Assembly (NCBI RefSeq): GCF_041260155.1
Contig: NC_091940.1
Coordinates: 28,617,651-28,681,650, forward strand
Origin: Ptychodera flava
Lineage: Eukaryota; Hemichordata; Enteropneusta; Ptychoderidae
Length of the DNA: 64,000 nt
Direction of reading: 5' to 3'
In this document: one piece after another, positions 59,301 to 64,000 of the stretch
Position numbering within the stretch: the first letter of the stretch is position 1
Layout: each line of letters begins with the position of its first letter
Translations under genes and position numbers: made by a program
Notes under the pieces: model-generated
Database searches by the model: none
What the model was told of the DNA's origin: nothing
Seen by the model: only the letters and a program-made list of their open reading frames with translations

Positions 59301-62300
59301 TTCTTCTTACACTAATTTTTACTAGTAAATTAATTTATCGAACATTTCGAGGTAAAATTAAATCCCTAAAAATAATTAAGCTAATTATCCGACAGAGGAC
59401 TTTAATGTTTCATTTTAGCTACAACAAATAATGTGAAACAAGCATATTACTGTAGCTGTAGATTTGATCTCGGATTTGTCATTGCCATCGAAATTGTGTA
59501 AGTTTACCGTCTACTTTTCAGAGTGACAATCATAATAGTAAAATGACAAACGCCCCATGCGTTGCATTTCCTATTAAAAGAAATACCCCAATTTGATCCT
59601 CACGAACTCTTTTACATAACACTTCGTTTCTGCTTTGAGAATTTACTAAGTTCAAGTGACCCCTCTTCCATTGTTAAATCATTTGTGCCATTACATATCA
59701 ATAGCTGTGAAAACGATATCTGTCCCTTCTTCCAGAAAGAGATGCGTAAAATTGATCGCAGGAAATGAAAATATAGAAATAAACATGAAAAGAATCATCT
59801 AAGATATTTATGGTTGTGGTAATGTAATACAATAGTGATTGCCATCCAAAAGTTTTCATTTTTGAATTGAACTCCTGGTTATTTAAAAAAGAAAAGTTTT
59901 ATCGTCCAAACTGATGACATCCAACACGTTTCATTCTTTGAGCACATTTTTGTTATTTGTAAGTCATATAAATCTTTGACTTTGGAATCTAATATGCAGA
60001 GTATCAAGGATATTCTCTTTTACGTTTATCATGATGTATGGAAAAACAACAAATAGTTTTATTTATATTACCCTCTTTAGATATTCAAAGCATAGCTGCT
60101 AACACAGGTTGTGTTAAAATACTGGCAGGTGTACAACTTAATTTATATTACATATAATTACATAATAAAATATATGCTGAATAAGTAGTGTAAGATTCAC
60201 TGCATTGTGATCAAAGTCATTGACAAAAAAATTGGCTAGACCGCACACAACCATGTGATATTTTGGATTAGACCATCGCCTTTGGGTAAAATATTAGTAG
60301 ATTTTGCAATCATCAAGTTATAGCAACTTATTCTGTGGCAGAAAGCCTAACTTGAATAAACAAATGTGAAATTAGATTTCAAAGATTGCATTCAAGTGTT
60401 GAAGGTGAACTTTAGTTCTGACCGAGACATTTAGTTAATCGAGGTATTGCGTGCTATAGCGCAAGCCACTTTAACTATTATCAATTTGTTAACCTACATG
60501 CAGCAATATCACAGTGTTCTTGGTTATAGAATTTCACAGCTAATTCACGTCTTATATATTATATAACTTTAATATTTCTAGTATTTCAACACTATAAAAA
60601 TTGTTTTTGCAAATGCTCATAGGTATGTTGCAGGATCAAATTATCGAAAAAAAAAACATCATCCTAAGCCAAATATATTTCAATTCAACAAAATGCTCTA
60701 CAATATTAAATTCGCTGGAGTGAACAAAGCGTACTTTTGGAAGATAGCACGTAACAAAATATGCAACCAATGCACGAAGATTTGTGAGCGAGAGTGCAGT
60801 AGCGGCCTATATCAATGTATCCACCGGGCAATATCAGTACACGTGACAGGACTATATCACTTAAGCCATGTAATATCACTGTTTGTTCTATATCATATGA
60901 GGGAGTTTCAAACCATCATAATAACTGGATAATAATTAAGGTGCAATAAAGGTTTTCAATGCCTTATGTAGCCAACTTAGCTTTCTATACCATAATGCTT
61001 CTCTTGTCATCAAAGTAATTTCTGCTAATTACCGAAATGGAAAAAAAAAACAATAATGAAATTGGACATAAACTTTTTCAGTAAGTGTACATATCCTATA
61101 TTTTGACTACATTTAGGCTACTCGGATACTCACTGTCCCGCCACTGGTTTTCTTTCTGGCTAATCATCCGTTAGTTGATCGATATGATCTTTCTTCCGTG
61201 AGCGATATCATATGCGGTGGTGCTCCAACAGGTCCAGCCATCATCAAAGCTGTTAGAAAACGCCTCGGCCAATCAAATATCCCAGTGAGAGAAGGTAAGT
61301 AGTGGTCATTGAACGATACTGTAAATACCTATAATAACTGTCGCTTGAGTCAAGTGACACAAGAGTGTGGTTCACCTCAATAAAGTCAGAGGCATGGGGA
61401 ATCAACCTGCAGGCCTGGTTTATTGAACTGCTCATCAAATCAAAATGAATTTTTTAATGGTTTCTCTTGACGTGCTCCAATTCTGTGGGCATGTAATATC
61501 AAAAAATATAATAAATTGAAGAACTAAACATCAGCAAACCGTTGCACCGATCGTTAGGTGAGCGTCTTTTGCCAGCCAGTAACTCAGGTGCAGAGAAAAG
61601 CCAGGCGACTAGGGGGCCAATCTACTGTTTTCCCTACTTCGTAGGGCTGATCATTCATTACTTTGAGAATTCCAGTTTTCATTTTTGTTGAGCGTAATAT
61701 CAAAATCTTTACATTTCCATGAAGAACCATAAGAAAAAAGTCGTCTTTATTGTGATAATACACTGCTAAGAGCACTTTTTTTGTTTTTTATTGACTCAGT
61801 TTTTGGCATGACTGAACTGTCTTCCTTAACAACTATTGTTACTACTGATGAGGAATTCGAAATTGGATCAGTAGGAACGCTGCTTCCCAACACAACAGCA
61901 AAGGTAGAACACACTTGGTATAATGCTTTTTAAGTCGGACTTTTAGAGTGTCAAGAAGATCTTTTAAATGCTTTCATAAAGTTGCAGAGCAACGCAAACT
62001 AAATCATAGGATATGATATCCGTGATGTCTAACGTTGGAAAACTGGCGATAAGGTCCCGACCGCACCCTCGAATATTGTAATTACGAAACGTCCTTCGGA
62101 ATTCGTAGATTTGTGGAAGCGGCCTCTCAGAGCAGTATTTTTAATGGCCGAAAACATGTTTGTCATTCATGAAATTGTTGTGATTGAAATGTGAAGTTTT
62201 CATGTCACAATTATATTAATCAAAATTAACTCTTAAAATAACTCTTACGGTATAGCAAATGACAAAACAAATCATTACGATGAATCTAACGTTTGCCAAA

Positions 62301-63042
62301 TTTGAACGCAGGTGATTGATTTAGAGACTGGAAAAACTCTAGGAGTTGGAAAGGAAGGAGAAATATGCTTCCGTGGTCCACAGGTCATGAAGGGATACCG
62401 AAACAACATCGAAGAAACAAGGAAGATGATTTCAGAAGATGGATGGCTTCGTACTGGTAATTGAAATGCCCTTGATGTTGTAATGTCTGGATTTAAACGG
62501 GAAGTTACAGGACCGTGGGCGCACAATAGGGGGTTTACTTGATGTCGCAACTACTTTCATACACTGGGCGGGAGTTTTTGAATTCTCGGAGCATCGCTTT
62601 GAACGTATGATACATTTGAATAATTATGATAGGCACTTTTGTGACATATTCAAAGAGGGATCAAATGGTTCGTACAAGGAACATATTTTGAAACATATGC
62701 GTTTTCGGACAAAAGACGGAACGATTATTCAGTTTATTTTCGACTCAAGTTTAGTCGCTACAAATTCACAGATATCATATGCAAGATTCAATGATAATTA
62801 ACGCCTGAAACATGGCAAAATTATGGGATTCTGGGACCAAACACCGCACGTCCGATCAGTAGCGTGGCTTTTTCACATTTGCATAGATTTACGATAATCC
62901 GGCTTTTTAGGGGAAGTTCCTGTTTAACAAACTACTCATCCCGAGCTGTCTGTCTTTGGTATGCATGCATGACACGCATACGTGCATGCATAAAAAAATA
63001 CATACATACATACATACATACATACATACATACATACATACA

Positions 63043-63104
<62 letters not shown>

Positions 63105-63445
63105 CATACATACATACATACATACATACATACATACATACATACATACATACATACATACATACATACATACATACATACATACATACATACATACATA
63201 AAGACAGAGAGCTCTGGCGATATTAAAGTACTAATGATGCATACGTCGTACATTCATGCATGGCTGCATGGCATGCTTTTGAATAGAAGTTTATTTAATT
63301 CTGAGGTCGCTAACAATATAATCTGTAAGCAGAATGTGCAAAATGGTAATTTTGACACTTTGAAGTTTAGCATCGACATCACTTTCTAAACTGACCACCT
63401 TGAGGCGAGTATACATACATACATACATACATACATACTACACAT

Positions 63446-63477
<32 letters not shown>

Positions 63478-63478
63478 A

Positions 63479-63554
<76 letters not shown>

Positions 63555-63815
63555 AAGACTCAACGGGCGTCAAGTGTCATGGAGACTTGTGCAAATATGT
63601 TAAGGAAAACATGAATCGATAAAGTAAATGTTCCTCCAGAGAACACTGATCTGTGTGAAATGCCTTTATCAATATTACGTAACAAACGCGAAATCACATT
63701 TTTTTCCGACTTCTAATTTTGATACTCTCAAGGTGATATTGGTTTCTACAATGAAAAGGGTCATTTCTATGTGGTCGATCGTCTCAAAGACTTGATCAAG
63801 TATAAAGCTTACCAG
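52954..63815 (+). CDS. Acyl-CoA synthetase paralogue ACS2 (10 exons, 3' end beyond window, frameshift in exon 2)
   Basis: Tandem paralogue of the upstream synthetase with introns at the same places and phases: 52954-53110, 53448/53454-53562, 55042-55249, 55560-55666, 56837-57045, 57821-57998, 61117-61294, 61800-61903, 62312-62456 and 63733-63815. Motifs retained are [12 protein letters not shown] (P-loop), [28 protein letters not shown] and [10 protein letters not shown]. The C-terminal domain with the catalytic lysine must lie to the right of the window. The N-terminus is again basic (mitochondrial leader by inference). Exon 2 lacks one base relative to ACS1, which breaks the frame if the homologous donor is used. 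Every other exon is open and conserved, so a sequencing error, a recent null allele or an alternative donor are all possible. As read it is not a clean CDS. Confidence 0.85.
53448..53562 (+). pseudogene. ACS2 exon 2 with 1-bp deletion
   Basis: Two in-phase acceptors (53446-53447 and 53452-53453) precede [20 protein letters not shown]. Relative to ACS1, 'gacttcgacaaatatgg' is here 'gacttgacaagtatgg', one base short at about 53533-53536. Reading through the homologous donor at 53563 loses frame and meets TGA at the splice. A weaker in-phase donor (ATG|gtgatc, after 53545) would restore frame at the cost of about six residues. Confidence 0.8.
53587..53939 (-). mobile_element. TTAA-family MITE in ACS2 intron 2 (inverted)
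   Basis: Flanked by TTAA at 53583-53586 and 53940-53943. Left end GGTAATATGCGCCTCG, right end CGAGGCGCATTCTACC: these are the best-preserved terminal inverted repeats of the family. It begins only 24 bp after the exon 2 donor. Confidence 0.88.
53944..55041. other. Rest of ACS2 intron 2
   Basis: AT-rich intronic sequence. I see nothing further in it. Confidence 0.4.
55042..55249 (+). CDS. ACS2 exon 3
   Basis: 208 bp, same length as in ACS1; acceptor 'tttttacttag', donor gtaaat. Encodes [20 protein letters not shown] through [19 protein letters not shown] to NPLCSAG. Confidence 0.93.
55560..55666 (+). CDS. ACS2 exon 4
   Basis: 107 bp; acceptor 'gcctttcag', donor gtatgt. Encodes [20 protein letters not shown] and ends AVAHVTRVK. 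Confidence 0.92.
56251..56311. repeat. (GATA)n microsatellite in ACS2 intron 4
   Basis: About 15 GATA units. Confidence 0.95.
56377..56700. repeat. Imperfect (CTAC)n tract in ACS2 intron 4
   Basis: CTAC/CTGC/CTAT tetranucleotides with many substitutions. The purest stretch is about 56630-56690. It gives the Tyr-Leu-Pro-rich open frame there, which is not a gene. Confidence 0.9.
56837..57045 (+). CDS. ACS2 exon 5 (ATP-binding P-loop)
   Basis: 209 bp; acceptor 'cttatttag', donor gtaagt. Starts [16 protein letters not shown] and carries [18 protein letters not shown]. Pro replaces the Leu of GLPKG found in ACS1. Confidence 0.95.
57821..57998 (+). CDS. ACS2 exon 6
   Basis: 178 bp; acceptor 'tcccttttag', donor gtgagt. 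Encodes [20 protein letters not shown], then [17 protein letters not shown], ending RTIQEYK. The residues after FH-AGL differ from ACS1 (VGVLS versus LAPLF), in the region expected to line the acyl pocket. Confidence 0.94.
57999..61116. other. 3.1 kb ACS2 intron 6
   Basis: Much longer than the matching ACS1 intron (about 0.4 kb). It contains a TTAA-flanked MITE at 58980-59216; otherwise I see no exon or recognisable element. Confidence 0.5.
58980..59216. mobile_element. 237 bp TTAA-flanked MITE (CCCTTTRAGT ends)
   Basis: TTAA lies at 58976-58979 and 59217-59220. Ends are CCCTTTAAGTGC and GTACTCAAAGGG, a ~12 bp imperfect inverted repeat. It is a different family from the GGTA..GCGCCTCG MITEs although it uses the same target. 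Confidence 0.75.
61117..61294 (+). CDS. ACS2 exon 7
   Basis: 178 bp; acceptor 'ctacatttag', donor gtaagt. Encodes [20 protein letters not shown] with [10 protein letters not shown], ending QSNIPVRE. Confidence 0.94.
61800..61903 (+). CDS. ACS2 exon 8 (FGMTE motif)
   Basis: 104 bp; acceptor 'ttgactcag', donor gtagaa. Encodes [20 protein letters not shown] and ends [10 protein letters not shown]. The residues just after TE differ strongly from ACS1 (LSSLTTIV versus CCLVTCLT). Confidence 0.93.
62312..62456 (+). CDS. ACS2 exon 9
   Basis: 145 bp; acceptor 'gaacgcag', donor gtaatt. Encodes [20 protein letters not shown], then [12 protein letters not shown], ending DGWLRTG. Confidence 0.94.
62997..63200. 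repeat. (CATA)n microsatellite in ACS2 intron 9
   Basis: About 200 bp of CATA with one 'catatttacata' break near 63067. It is the reverse-complement motif of the TATG tract in the matching intron of ACS1. Confidence 0.97.
63411..63546. repeat. (ATAC)n and (TA)n microsatellites in ACS2 intron 9
   Basis: A short ATAC run (about 63411-63438) is followed by two TA tracts (about 63450-63476 and 63486-63546) separated by 'aacatttta'. Confidence 0.95.
63733..63815 (+). CDS. ACS2 exon 10 (hinge; last exon in window)
   Basis: 83 bp; acceptor 'actctcaag', donor gtactg. Encodes [20 protein letters not shown] and then LIKYKAYQ. The two exons carrying the small domain and catalytic lysine should follow beyond 64000; the remaining 185 bases hold no coding sequence. 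Confidence 0.94.
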
Positions 63816-64000
63816 GTACTGTCGGGTTTGTTTAAACTTATCGGCTTGCTTTTAATAGGCGGCCAATGATATTTCATCATGTTACGTATTTCTATAACAC
63901 TCATGAGCACGATGAGACCCAGATAGATGCACGGTCTTTATAGATAACTATATACATTTTGTCAATAATGAAATATACGTTTCATTCAAATACTGTAATT

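Noticed and set aside
62864..63226. Open frames of HTYI and MYVC repeats
   Set aside because: CATA microsatellite translation inside ACS2 intron 9.

Overview
The window is eukaryotic and animal: AT-rich, with GT-AG introns, long simple repeats, many MITE-like inverted-repeat elements and a tRNA-derived SINE. Real genes appear only as short exons (52 to 209 bp), so long open frames are a poor guide here. The gene content (an alpha-carbonic anhydrase, two tandem 4-coumarate-CoA-ligase/luciferase-like acyl-CoA synthetases, a scrap of C-type lectin domain) and repeat style fit a marine invertebrate, perhaps a deuterostome such as a hemichordate or cephalochordate. The species cannot be fixed from sequence alone.

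Layout. 1-20.4 kb is repeat territory: a 180-205 bp tandem array with a palindromic MITE inside it, then a 5.85 kb foldback-type element (2515-8363) with complex inverted arms, six ~204 bp tandem units and a decayed unrecognised ORF. That element sits inside an older ~3 kb repeat module, which recurs at 13.1-16.6 kb and, inverted, at 38.3-40.6 kb. Further arrays lie at 11.7-12.6 kb and 17.9-18.5 kb, and two truncated C-type-lectin exon copies at 16.76 and 17.23 kb. 20.4-29.6 kb holds no gene I can support. 30.07-36.68 kb is a plus-strand alpha-carbonic anhydrase with seven exons and all catalytic residues; its first exon is not found. 36.7-41.5 kb is repeats. 41.49-50.24 kb is a complete 12-exon acyl-CoA synthetase (592 aa) with a basic N-terminal leader. 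52.95 kb to beyond the right edge is its head-to-tail paralogue, with ten exons at matching positions and phases but a 1-bp deletion in exon 2.

How the genes relate. The two synthetases are a tandem duplication. They should activate a carboxylic acid (fatty or aromatic, not determinable) to an acyl-adenylate and then an acyl-CoA, probably in mitochondria. The carbonic anhydrase is a neighbour with no evident pathway link. One MITE family with TTAA target sites has inserted repeatedly around and inside all three genes.
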